Positions 6,092 through 11,707 of a stretch of 11,707 bases of DNA are shown here, piece by piece. The position numbers and the translations under genes are program-made. The notes under the pieces are model-generated. The model searched no databases, had not been told where the DNA came from, and saw nothing but the letters and a program-made list of their open reading frames with translations. The DNA is from a bacterium (GTDB lineage: Bacteria > SZUA-79 > Acidulodesulfobacterales > Acidulodesulfobacteraceae), in contig JAJXXD010000166.1 of the NCBI GenBank assembly GCA_021781285.1, forward strand, positions 1 through 11,707, read 5' to 3'. Position 1 is the first letter of the stretch. Each line of letters starts with the position of its first letter.

Positions 6092-6832
6092 CTATGTAAG
6101 AACTTGCGGTCCTTCATTTGTTATTGCGACGGTATGCTCAAAATGAGCCGACAACCCCTTGTCTTTGGTAATAACGGTCCACTTGTTTTCTTTAATCTTT
6201 ACCTTATAAGAAAATTCGTTGACCATAGGCTCAATCGCAATTACCATTCCATTCTTTATCAATACGTCGTTTGATTCAATATAATAGTTAGGGACCTGCG
6301 GATCTTCATGTAATTTAAAACCGACCCCGTGACCGACAAAATCCTTTACTACAGAATATTTATTCAGAGTTACAAAATTTTCGACAGCCGTTGAAATATC
6401 GTTAATTTTATTGCCGCAAACAGCCTTAGAAATTCCTATATTCAAAGCTTCCTTAGTAATCTTCATTAAGTTTAGAGCCGAATCGGTTATATTGCCGACA
6501 GGAACGGTAACTGCGGCATCCGCATAATAGCCGTTATAATAAATGCCGTAATCTAAACTTACTATATCCCCTTCCCTTAACTTTCTCTGCGAAGGAAAAC
6601 CGTGAACGACTTCTTCGTTTACCGACACGCAAACAGAGTAAGGAAACCCGTTATATCCTTTAAAAGCCGGAATTGCATTTAAAGATAATGCCTCCCTTTC
6701 CGCAACAATATCATACTCTATTGTTTTCATGCCCGGCTTAGTCATCGCCGATAATTCGTTTAATACTTTATTTACTATTTCACCCGCTTTTTTTATGCCT
6801 TCTATATCTATTTTGCTTTTAAGGTTGACCAT
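6092..6832 (-). CDS. map: Methionine aminopeptidase, type I
   Basis: Removes the initiator methionine from new proteins at the ribosome. The 246 residues are typical of the short type Ia enzyme with no N-terminal extension. All five metal ligands are present: Asp94, Asp105, His168, Glu201 and Glu232, each three positions below its E. coli counterpart. The substrate-site His77 (in VVHGFP) is also there. Motifs are LDYGIYYNGYYADAA (93-107), GHGVGFKLHEDP (167-178), EPMV (201-204) and HFEHTVAIT (230-238). The ATG at 6832 lies 9 nt after the adk stop, and no clear ribosome site precedes it, so expression probably relies on translation of adk (inference). The secY-adk-map-infA order is common. Confidence 0.98.
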   Translation of the reverse strand: MVNLKSKIDIEGIKKAGEIVNKVLNELSAMTKPGMKTIEYDIVAEREALSLNAIPAFKGYNGFPYSVCVSVNEEVVHGFPSQRKLREGDIVSLDYGIYYNGYYADAAVTVPVGNITDSALNLMKITKEALNIGISKAVCGNKINDISTAVENFVTLNKYSVVKDFVGHGVGFKLHEDPQVPNYYIESNDVLIKNGMVIAIEPMVNEFSYKVKIKENKWTVITKDKGLSAHFEHTVAITNEGPQVLT

Positions 6833-6841
6833 TTTACAGGC

Positions 6842-7489
6842 TTAGATATGCGAAATTATTTCGTTTTCTACCTCTTTAGGAGATTTTTCGCCGTTAATCC
6901 TGATTACTTTGCCTAATTTTTCAAAATGCTCGACCAAAGGATGCGTAGATTTATGATATGTCGCCAGTCTATTTTTGATAACTTCAGGCTTATCGTCATC
7001 CCTTGTTATCAACGAAACTCCGCAATCGTCGCATAATTCGTCTTTTTTAGGCTTATTAAATTTCATGTGATACACTTTTTTACATTTCGGACAAACTCTT
7101 CTATTGGTAAGCCTATCAAGTATCGCTTCATCCTTAACGTCTATATAGATAACCTTATCTACCTCGAGGTTGAACTCTTTAAGCATTCCGTCTAATAACA
7201 CATTCTGAGATAAGTCCCTCGGAAATCCGTCGAATAAAAACCCGTTTCTGCCAAGATTCTGCTCGATATTTGCCTTAATTATCTTGGCGACTAAATCGAT
7301 AGGAACAAATTCGCCTTTATCCATATATGATTTTGCAATTTGACCAAGTTCGGTTTTTTTCTCTACGTTTTCCCTTAATAAGTCTCCTGTGGAAATCAAT
7401 ACGAAATCTTTTGTATTTGCAATATTTTTTGCCTGAGTTCCCTTGCCCGCACCCGGAGGTCCTATTAAAATATAAATTTTGCTTTTCAT
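6842..7489 (-). CDS. adk: Adenylate kinase with zinc-binding lid
   Basis: Catalyses ATP + AMP to 2 ADP and keeps adenine nucleotide pools balanced. The 215 residues fit the long bacterial form. The P-loop GPPGAGKGT is at residues 10-18, STGDLLRE at 33-40 and the AMP-site DGFPR at 87-91. The lid (about 125-165) carries Cys133, Cys136, Cys153 and Cys156, the C-x2-C-x16-C-x2-C zinc site seen in Gram-positive and many anaerobic enzymes but absent from the E. coli enzyme. DDKPEVIKNRL (165-175) completes the active site. The ATG at 7489 has an AGAGG ribosome site, and the 22-nt gap after secY contains the CATAGAAAGAGG spacer sequence also found before rplR. Confidence 0.98.
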   Translation of the reverse strand: MKSKIYILIGPPGAGKGTQAKNIANTKDFVLISTGDLLRENVEKKTELGQIAKSYMDKGEFVPIDLVAKIIKANIEQNLGRNGFLFDGFPRDLSQNVLLDGMLKEFNLEVDKVIYIDVKDEAILDRLTNRRVCPKCKKVYHMKFNKPKKDELCDDCGVSLITRDDDKPEVIKNRLATYHKSTHPLVEHFEKLGKVIRINGEKSPKEVENEIISHI

Positions 7490-7494
7490 TTTTA

Positions 7495-7514
7495 CCTCTT
7501 TCTATGTTATATTA
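7495..7514 (-). promoter_or_regulatory. Shared stop-to-ribosome-site spacer before adk
   Basis: On the minus strand the secY TAA stop is followed by TATAACATAGAAAGAGG, which ends in the adk ribosome site AGAGG. The CATAGAAAGAGG core is identical to the one before rplR at 10183-10199, and its left half matches the flank of the palindromic repeats. I read it as the same spacer sequence without a palindrome. Confidence 0.5.
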
Positions 7515-8810
7515 TTTTTTTGACGCTTTCTTTAACAGGCTGTCATAATTTCTATATAATAAATGCGATTGAATCTGCACTATGGTATCCATAGCCACTA
7601 CTACGACGATTAAAAGCCCCGTCCCGCCAAAGTAAAAAGGAACATGAAATTTATTAATTAAAATCGTCGGCAGGAGACATATTAAGGATACATATATAGC
7701 TCCTATAAACGTAACCCTGTTTAAAATTTTATCTATGAATGACGAGGTAGATTTCCCGGGTTTAATTCCCGGAACGTTTCCGCCATATTTGCGCAAATCA
7801 TCGGCAACATCATCCACTTTAAACGTAATTGCCGTGTAAAAATAGCAAAAGAAAAAAATTAAAATAACAAAAATTATATTGTAAAGAACTCCGTTAGGAT
7901 TTAAATATTCGGAAACTCTTTCAAAAACCGGCATTTTAATAAAATTAGCGATTGTCGCCGGAAAAAGAAGAATAGACATTGCAAAAATAGGAGGAATTAC
8001 TCCGGGAGTATTGACTTTCAAAGGAAGGTAGCTGGTCTGTCCTGAGTATAGCTTTCTCCCTACCATTTTCTTTGCATATTGTATTGGAATGCGTCTCTGG
8101 GCGGATTCTACAAAAACAATAAATCCGATTACTAAAATCATTAATGCAAGGATTAAAATTAACAGCATAATATTAATTTCGCCAAGCTGAACCATTTTGA
8201 TAGTATTCATAAATGCGCCCGGGATAGCCGCAACTATTCCCGCGAATATAATCAGCGAAATGCCGTTGCCTATTCCGTGCTCCGATATCTCTTCGCCTAT
8301 CCACATAACGAATATAGTGCCTGCCGTAAGAGTAATAACGGATATAATTAGAAAACTCATACCCGGATTCATAACTACCGGCAGTCCGTCCGGGCTTTTC
8401 ATGGCTTCAATTCCGTAACTTATCCCGATAGATTGAAATAATGAAAGCAGCACGGTTCCGTATCTTGTATATTGCATAAACTTCTTTCTTCCGGCTTCGC
8501 CTTCTTTCTGGAGCCTGTCGAGAGAAGGTACGACCATGGGCAGCATCTGAAATATGATTGATGAACTTATATAGGGCATAATGCCGAGAGAAAATATAGA
8601 AAAACGCGCTAACGCTCCCCCTGTAAACATATTAAAAAGACCAAATAAATTGCTGTTCGATGCGTTAAAAAACTGGGACAAAGCAACCGGGTTAACGCCG
8701 GGAGTCGTAATATGAACCCCAATCCTGAACACTACGAACATCAAGAGAGTATAAAGTATCCTGTTGCGCAGTTCCGGTATTTTTCCTAAATTTTCAAAAC
8801 TTTGAGCCAT
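7512..8810 (-). CDS. secY: Protein translocase channel subunit SecY
   Basis: Central pore of the SecYEG complex in the inner membrane, which passes unfolded proteins driven by SecA or the ribosome. The 432 residues show the ten expected hydrophobic segments. Recognisable parts are the plug region from GGALARFSIFSLGIMPYISSS (starts at 64), the GEEISEHGIGNGISL segment (172-186), the cytosolic loop with YAKKMVGRK, the C5 loop with DDVADDLRKYGGNVPGI (333-349), and the final FYFGGTGLLIVVVVAMDT segment (from 392). The C5 loop reads VPGIKPGK, with Lys350 where E. coli has the SecA-critical Arg357. The ATG at 8810 is 4 nt after the rplO stop. The AAGGA ribosome site lies inside the end of rplO at a rather long spacing. 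Confidence 0.98.
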   Translation of the reverse strand: MAQSFENLGKIPELRNRILYTLLMFVVFRIGVHITTPGVNPVALSQFFNASNSNLFGLFNMFTGGALARFSIFSLGIMPYISSSIIFQMLPMVVPSLDRLQKEGEAGRKKFMQYTRYGTVLLSLFQSIGISYGIEAMKSPDGLPVVMNPGMSFLIISVITLTAGTIFVMWIGEEISEHGIGNGISLIIFAGIVAAIPGAFMNTIKMVQLGEINIMLLILILALMILVIGFIVFVESAQRRIPIQYAKKMVGRKLYSGQTSYLPLKVNTPGVIPPIFAMSILLFPATIANFIKMPVFERVSEYLNPNGVLYNIIFVILIFFFCYFYTAITFKVDDVADDLRKYGGNVPGIKPGKSTSSFIDKILNRVTFIGAIYVSLICLLPTILINKFHVPFYFGGTGLLIVVVVAMDTIVQIQSHLLYRNYDSLLKKASKK

Positions 8811-8814
8811 TATT

Positions 8815-9249
8815 TTATATTATCCTTACGGTTCCGCCGTTTTTTTCTATTTTTTCTTTGGCATTTTTAGAAATCTTATTGCAGACCACATTAACCTTGC
8901 GGTTAATTTCCCCTGAACCTAACAGCTTAAATTTATTTTCGCTTTTCTTTAGTATTCCGCTTTCTTTTAAAATGTCTATATTTATATCATTGCTTTTTAT
9001 ATTATCAATGGCGGTAAAATTTACAATTGCAATCTGTTCCCGAAGGGGATTATTAAAACCTCTTTTTGGAACTCTTCTGCTGTAAGGCATCTGGCCGCCT
9101 TCAAACCCGGGTCTTACTCCGCCTCCCGCTCTTGCATTCTGACCTTTATTTCCTTTTCCGGAAGTCTGACCGTGTCCGGATCCCGAACCTCTACCCAGCC
9201 TTTTTCTCTTTTTATTATTATGTTTGCCGAATTCGCTTAAATTTACCAT
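8815..9249 (-). CDS. rplO: 50S ribosomal protein L15
   Basis: Late-assembling 23S rRNA-binding protein. The 144 residues match the usual length. The basic, glycine-rich N-terminus with GRGSGSGHGQTSGKGNKGQ (19-37) is diagnostic, followed by GGGVRPGFEGGQMPYSRR (42-59) and PKRGFNNP. The C-terminal half ends with the expected KIEKNGGTVRII. The ATG at 9249 is preceded by GAGGA at about 11 nt. Normally rpmD (L30) lies between rpsE and rplO; here only 61 nt separate them and they hold a palindromic repeat. It abuts secY, the canonical arrangement. Confidence 0.98.
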   Translation of the reverse strand: MVNLSEFGKHNNKKRKRLGRGSGSGHGQTSGKGNKGQNARAGGGVRPGFEGGQMPYSRRVPKRGFNNPLREQIAIVNFTAIDNIKSNDINIDILKESGILKKSENKFKLLGSGEINRKVNVVCNKISKNAKEKIEKNGGTVRII

Positions 9250-9270
9250 TTAATTGTATTCCTCTTTTTT

Positions 9271-9311
9271 AGGGACGGACTTAAGCCTTTCCCTATTCTA
9301 TGATATTTATT
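9271..9311. repeat. Palindromic repeat copy 2 (rpsE-rplO gap)
   Basis: The plus strand has AGGGACGGAC, loop TTAA, GCCTTTCCCT (9271-9294), an imperfect 24-nt hairpin with five outer pairs and mismatches inside. It is followed by ATTCTATGATATTTATT (9295-9311), differing at one base from the flank of copy 1. The conserved flank shows common origin rather than chance. It occupies the position where rpmD is normally found. Confidence 0.8.
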
Positions 9312-9796
9312 TATGATTTTTTTCTTCTTTTTTCTAGTTCCCCTTTATAAAAAAACGAAGAAATGCATTTCAAGGTCGCATTTGCCACATTATGCGGGTT
9401 TGAAGAACCTATAGACTTGGCGTAAACATTTCTTACCCCTGAAAGTTCAAAAATTGCCCTCATGGCTCCCCCCGCTATTATCCCGGTTCCTTCCGGAGCG
9501 GGCTTCATAAATACATAACCGGCTCCGCTCTTTCCGTATTGTTCATGGGGAATTGAATTTTTATGAACCTTGACTCTTATTAAATTTTTCTTTGCCTGTT
9601 CGGTTCCTTTTCTAATAGCTTCCGGCACCTCTTTGGCTTTTCCAAGTCCTATGCCCACAAAATTTGCATCCGGGTCCCCGGCTACCACCAATGCCGAAAA
9701 GCCAAACCTTCTTCCGCCTTTAACTACCTTGGCAACTCTTGAAATATGTATAACTTTATCCTTAATATTTAAATCTTCAACGCTTAATTTCTCCAA
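9311..9796 (-). CDS. rpsE: 30S ribosomal protein S5, TTG start
   Basis: Small-subunit protein at the mRNA entry channel, important for decoding fidelity and helicase action. I choose TTG at 9796, giving 161 residues beginning MEKLSVEDLN, because GGAGG (9802-9806) lies 5 nt before it. A TTG four codons earlier (9808) would overlap that ribosome site and is rejected. The N-terminal double-stranded-RNA-binding domain (about 10-75) contains KGGRRFGFSALVVAGD (26-41) and GLGKAKEVPEAIRKG (50-64). The C-terminal domain has PAPEGTGIIAGGAMRAIFE (99-117) and IGSSNPHNVANAT (129-141). Its TAA stop is immediately followed on the minus strand by the AT-rich flank of repeat copy 2. rplR lies 23 nt upstream. 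Confidence 0.96.
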   Translation of the reverse strand: MEKLSVEDLNIKDKVIHISRVAKVVKGGRRFGFSALVVAGDPDANFVGIGLGKAKEVPEAIRKGTEQAKKNLIRVKVHKNSIPHEQYGKSGAGYVFMKPAPEGTGIIAGGAMRAIFELSGVRNVYAKSIGSSNPHNVANATLKCISSFFYKGELEKRRKKS

Positions 9797-9819
9797 ATTA
9801 TCCTCCAATATTCATATAT

Positions 9820-10176
9820 CTAAAAATTTAACCCGTTTTCTCTTGCGGCATCGGCTAATGCCTTAACTCTTCCGTGATAAATATATCCGTTCCTATCGAA
9901 CGCAACATCTATTATCGATTTCTGTTTGCATAATTCCGCAATCTCTTTCCCTACTATTTTAGCGGCATCTACATTCCCTGCATGTCCTTTAATCTTTACT
10001 TTTATCTCCTTGGAAAGCGATGATGCCTGAGCTAAGACATTATTGTCGGCGGAAAAAACCTGAACGTAAATATTATTTAAACTTTTAAACACGCACAGAC
10101 GGGGTTTAATGTTATTTTTCATAACCTTTTTAATATGTGCCTTCCTGCGCAATCTCTTTTCAATTTTGTCTTTCAT
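9820..10176 (-). CDS. rplR: 50S ribosomal protein L18
   Basis: 5S rRNA-binding protein of the central protuberance, working with L5 and L25. The ATG at 10176 gives 118 residues beginning MKDKIEKRLRRKAHIKK, the usual length. An in-frame TTG two codons earlier would sit directly against the AGAGG ribosome site, whereas the ATG has 6-nt spacing, so the ATG is preferred. Landmarks are PRLCVFKSLNNIYVQV near residues 25-40, GNVDAAKIVGKEIAE, and the C-terminal signature FDRNGYIYHGRVKALADAAR ahead of ENGLNF. The 20-nt gap after rplF carries the CATAGAAAGAGG spacer found also before adk. Confidence 0.97.
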   Translation of the reverse strand: MKDKIEKRLRRKAHIKKVMKNNIKPRLCVFKSLNNIYVQVFSADNNVLAQASSLSKEIKVKIKGHAGNVDAAKIVGKEIAELCKQKSIIDVAFDRNGYIYHGRVKALADAARENGLNF

Positions 10177-10182
10177 ATCCAA

Positions 10183-10199
10183 CCTCTTTCTATGATTTA
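10183..10199 (-). promoter_or_regulatory. Shared stop-to-ribosome-site spacer before rplR
   Basis: On the minus strand the rplF TAA stop is followed by ATCATAGAAAGAGG, which ends in the rplR ribosome site. The same CATAGAAAGAGG occurs before adk, and the repeats in the rpsE-rplO and rpsM-rpsK gaps begin right after CATAGAA. Identity over 12 nt in a short gap suggests common origin or selection on the ribosome-site context. Confidence 0.5.
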
Positions 10200-10736
10200 T
10201 TTTCCCGAAGCTTTGCCGACTTTTCGTTTTATGACTTCGTCTGAATATTTAATGCCTTTGCCTTTATAAGGTTCCGGTTTCCTCAATTCCCTTATTTGGG
10301 AAGCGACGAGCCCGACAAGCTCTTTATCGAATCCGGTAATTTTTAATAACGTATTTTTTTCGACGGCTATTTTTATACCTTCGGGGATTATAAAATTAAC
10401 CTGATGCGAAAAACCTAAATTTAACACCAGATTTTTATTCTTAACTTCAGCCCTGTATCCTACCCCGATAATCTCCAAATCTTTAGAGAAACCTTGCACG
10501 ACGCCGGTTATTGCGTTTGCTATAATAGTTCTGGTTAATCCGGTAAATTTTTCAAAATTTATATCGTCGTCCTTTAATTTAACCGAAACGGCTGATTTAT
10601 TTATGTCTAAAGCAATCCCTTCCGGAATTTTTTTAGAAATTTTCCCGAGAGGTCCCGAAGAAGTTAAGATATTGCCGTTTAACTCCACTTTGACGTCTTT
10701 AGGAATTTCAATAATTTTTTTACCTATTCTGGACAT
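10197..10736 (-). CDS. rplF: 50S ribosomal protein L6
   Basis: Large-subunit protein at the base of the L7/L12 stalk near the sarcin-ricin loop. The 179 residues are standard. The start MSRIGKKIIEIPKDV is the family N-terminus, and two repeated alpha/beta domains follow (about 1-82 and 83-179). The second carries GVGYRAEV (91-98), LNLGFSHQV (105-113) and the near-invariant RKPEPYKGKGIKY (152-164), followed by the basic tail KRKVGKASGK. The ATG at 10736 has an AAGG site about 10 nt upstream. A palindromic repeat fills most of the 60-nt gap after rpsH. Confidence 0.98.
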   Translation of the reverse strand: MSRIGKKIIEIPKDVKVELNGNILTSSGPLGKISKKIPEGIALDINKSAVSVKLKDDDINFEKFTGLTRTIIANAITGVVQGFSKDLEIIGVGYRAEVKNKNLVLNLGFSHQVNFIIPEGIKIAVEKNTLLKITGFDKELVGLVASQIRELRKPEPYKGKGIKYSDEVIKRKVGKASGK

Positions 10737-10760
10737 TTTATCTATACCTTTTTTATTAGA

Positions 10761-10798
10761 AGGCCGAGGAGTTTAGTCCTTCGCTTTCTATATTTATT
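10761..10798. repeat. Palindromic repeat copy 3 (rpsH-rplF gap), degenerate
   Basis: Twenty-four nt (10761-10784) include CGAGGA, loop GTTTAG, TCCTTCG, which pair as CGA-GGA with TCC-(T)-TCG, one base bulged. TTTCTATATTTATT (10785-10798) follows, a shortened form of the flank beside copies 1 and 2. Same size, same centre (TTTAGTC) and same flank order, but the arms have diverged. It runs into the rpsH stop codon. Confidence 0.65.
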
Positions 10799-11195
10799 AA
10801 AAAACTTTTAACAATGAAAGTCCGCCGACCTTTTTTTCTTTGCATTCGACATCAGACATGATTCCCGCCGAAGTTGAAAATATCTCTATTCCTAAGCCAT
10901 TTTTATACGCTCTGATATCTTTAGCTTTTTTATAAAATCTTATTCCCGGCGTACTGGTAGTTTTAATATCGATAACCGTCGGCTTTTTGCTTTCATAGTA
11001 TGCGAGCTTTATATTAATATTTTTAGTTGAAACGGCTTCGGCGTTTTCAATCGAATAATTTTCTATAAAGCCCTCTCTCTTTAAGACTTCGCATATATTT
11101 TCCTTTAACCCGGAATACGGCATATTAACTTTTTCTTTACCTGCTTTATAAGCATTTTTTATTCTAATAATCATATCTGAAATCGGGTAGGTCAT
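10797..11195 (-). CDS. rpsH: 30S ribosomal protein S8
   Basis: Primary 16S rRNA-binding protein of the central domain and, in E. coli, translational repressor of the spc operon. The 132 residues are normal. The N-terminus MTYPISDMIIRIKNAYKAGK fits the family, and the C-terminal rRNA-binding block GLGIEIFSTSAGIMSD lies near residues 100-115. The last stretch is unusual: KKVGGLSLLKVF replaces the common GGE plus aromatic ending, with Leu in place of the conserved Glu and Phe in place of Trp. The ATG at 11195 has a GAGAGG site about 12 nt upstream. The 48-nt gap after rpsN is AT-rich, with nothing I can name. Confidence 0.97.
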   Translation of the reverse strand: MTYPISDMIIRIKNAYKAGKEKVNMPYSGLKENICEVLKREGFIENYSIENAEAVSTKNINIKLAYYESKKPTVIDIKTTSTPGIRFYKKAKDIRAYKNGLGIEIFSTSAGIMSDVECKEKKVGGLSLLKVF

Positions 11196-11243
11196 TTTTT
11201 CTTTTTTCCTCTCTTAAATATATTAAAAATATTTTTAAATTAC

Positions 11244-11429
11244 TTACCAGCTTGATTTGGTAACTCCGGGAATAAGCCCTTTGCTCGAGTTTGTCCTAAA
11301 ACAAATTCTGCACATATCAAACTTTCTGTAATAACCTCTCGGTCTTCCGCATATCGGGCACCTATTATGCGCTCTTACTTTAAATTTAGGCGTCCTTCCA
11401 GCTTTTATAATCATAGACTTTTTTGCCAT
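11244..11429 (-). CDS. rpsN: 30S ribosomal protein S14, type Z (zinc form)
   Basis: Small-subunit head protein needed for late 30S assembly. The 61 residues and four cysteines (Cys24, Cys27, Cys40, Cys43) identify the short zinc-binding form, not the ~100-residue zinc-free form of E. coli. Landmarks are KFKVRAHNRCPICGRPRGYY (15-34), DMCRICFR (38-45) and the C-terminal GLIPGVTKSSW. The ATG at 11429 has an AGGAG site 10 nt upstream, and the gene starts 12 nt after rplE, so the two are co-transcribed. The type Z protein in the spc operon is common outside the gamma- and betaproteobacteria. Confidence 0.98.
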   Translation of the reverse strand: MAKKSMIIKAGRTPKFKVRAHNRCPICGRPRGYYRKFDMCRICFRTNSSKGLIPGVTKSSW

Positions 11430-11441
11430 ATACCGTATCTC

Positions 11442-11707
11442 CTAATTTCTAAACGGAAAATTAAAACTTTTCAAAAGTTTATATCCGTCTTCATTATTTT
11501 TTGCAGAAGTAACTATTGTTATATTCATTCCTTTAACCTTCTCGATAAGTTCATAACTGATTTCCGGGAATATAAGCTGTTCCTTAACTCCCATAGTATA
11601 ATTTCCGCGGCCGTCGAATGATTTTTTGGAAATGCCTTTAAAATCCCTAACTCTAGGAAGGGATATATTAATAAGTTTATCAAAAAAATCATACATTTTA
11701 TCGCTTC
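11442..11707 (-). CDS. rplE: 50S ribosomal protein L5, C-terminal part (cut by window edge)
   Basis: 5S rRNA-binding protein of the central protuberance that contacts P-site tRNA and S13. The frame is open to the right edge, leaving about 87 residues of the usual ~180; the internal ATG at 11696 is not the start, because the frame continues upstream as SDK and the family reads through here. Visible motifs are MYDFFDKLINISLPRVRDFKG, GNYTMGVKEQLIFPEISYE, the GMNITIVTSAKNNEDG block, and the end LLKSFNFPFRN. The TAG stop lies 12 nt before rpsN. The N-terminal half and its own upstream signals lie outside the window. Confidence 0.97.
   Translation of the reverse strand, partial: SDKMYDFFDKLINISLPRVRDFKGISKKSFDGRGNYTMGVKEQLIFPEISYELIEKVKGMNITIVTSAKNNEDGYKLLKSFNFPFRN

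Noticed and set aside
9797..9808. Upstream TTG start for rpsE at 9808
   Set aside because: It overlaps the GGAGG site; the TTG at 9796 has correct 5-nt spacing.
10177..10182. Upstream TTG start for rplR at 10182
   Set aside because: It sits directly against AGAGG; the ATG at 10176 has normal spacing and gives the usual length.
11223..11238. 16-nt AT palindrome (AAAAATATTTTT core) in the rpsN-rpsH gap
   Set aside because: Made only of A and T in an AT-rich gap, with no shared flank; likely by chance.

Overview
The window is a stretch of bacterial chromosome in which every recognisable gene is read from the minus strand. Reading 5'->3' on that strand (right to left) it holds the distal half of the spc ribosomal-protein operon, the whole alpha operon, and then the start of a tryptophan operon. 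The order is rplE(partial)-rpsN-rpsH-rplF-rplR-rpsE-rplO-secY-adk-map-infA-rpmJ-rpsM-rpsK-rpsD-rpoA-rplQ, then trpE-trpG-trpD(partial). The DNA is AT-rich, A/T-ending codons dominate, and intergenic gaps are short (4-83 nt). No gene-free stretch exceeds 300 bases.

Right part (8815-11707): large- and small-subunit ribosomal proteins. S14 is the short four-cysteine (type Z) form. rpmD (L30), which normally sits between rpsE and rplO, is absent; that 61-nt gap holds a palindromic repeat instead. Middle (5713-8810): the translocon gene secY, then adk, map, infA and a 37-codon rpmJ that begins with TTG. Left-middle (2668-5633): rpsM, rpsK, rpsD, rpoA and rplQ. Left end (1-2596): anthranilate synthase components I and II and the first 159 residues of anthranilate phosphoribosyltransferase. 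A perfect extended -10 sequence lies 10 nt upstream of the trpE ATG, which suggests a separate, almost leaderless trp transcript.

The layout (secY-adk-map-infA-rpmJ, type Z S14, no L30) fits a Gram-negative anaerobic or deep-branching lineage of the former Deltaproteobacteria or a neighbouring phylum. This is inference from gene order only; I cannot name the taxon.

The genes are ordinary housekeeping genes, and I see no new defence, mobile or biosynthetic system. The less ordinary content is between the genes: 24-nt palindromes with a shared AT-rich flank lie in three ribosomal-protein gaps, a shorter palindrome lies in a fourth, and two other gaps carry the same flank with no palindrome, as if they were unoccupied sites. 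Three genes start with TTG, and the trp genes lack Shine-Dalgarno sequences although most of their neighbours have good ones.
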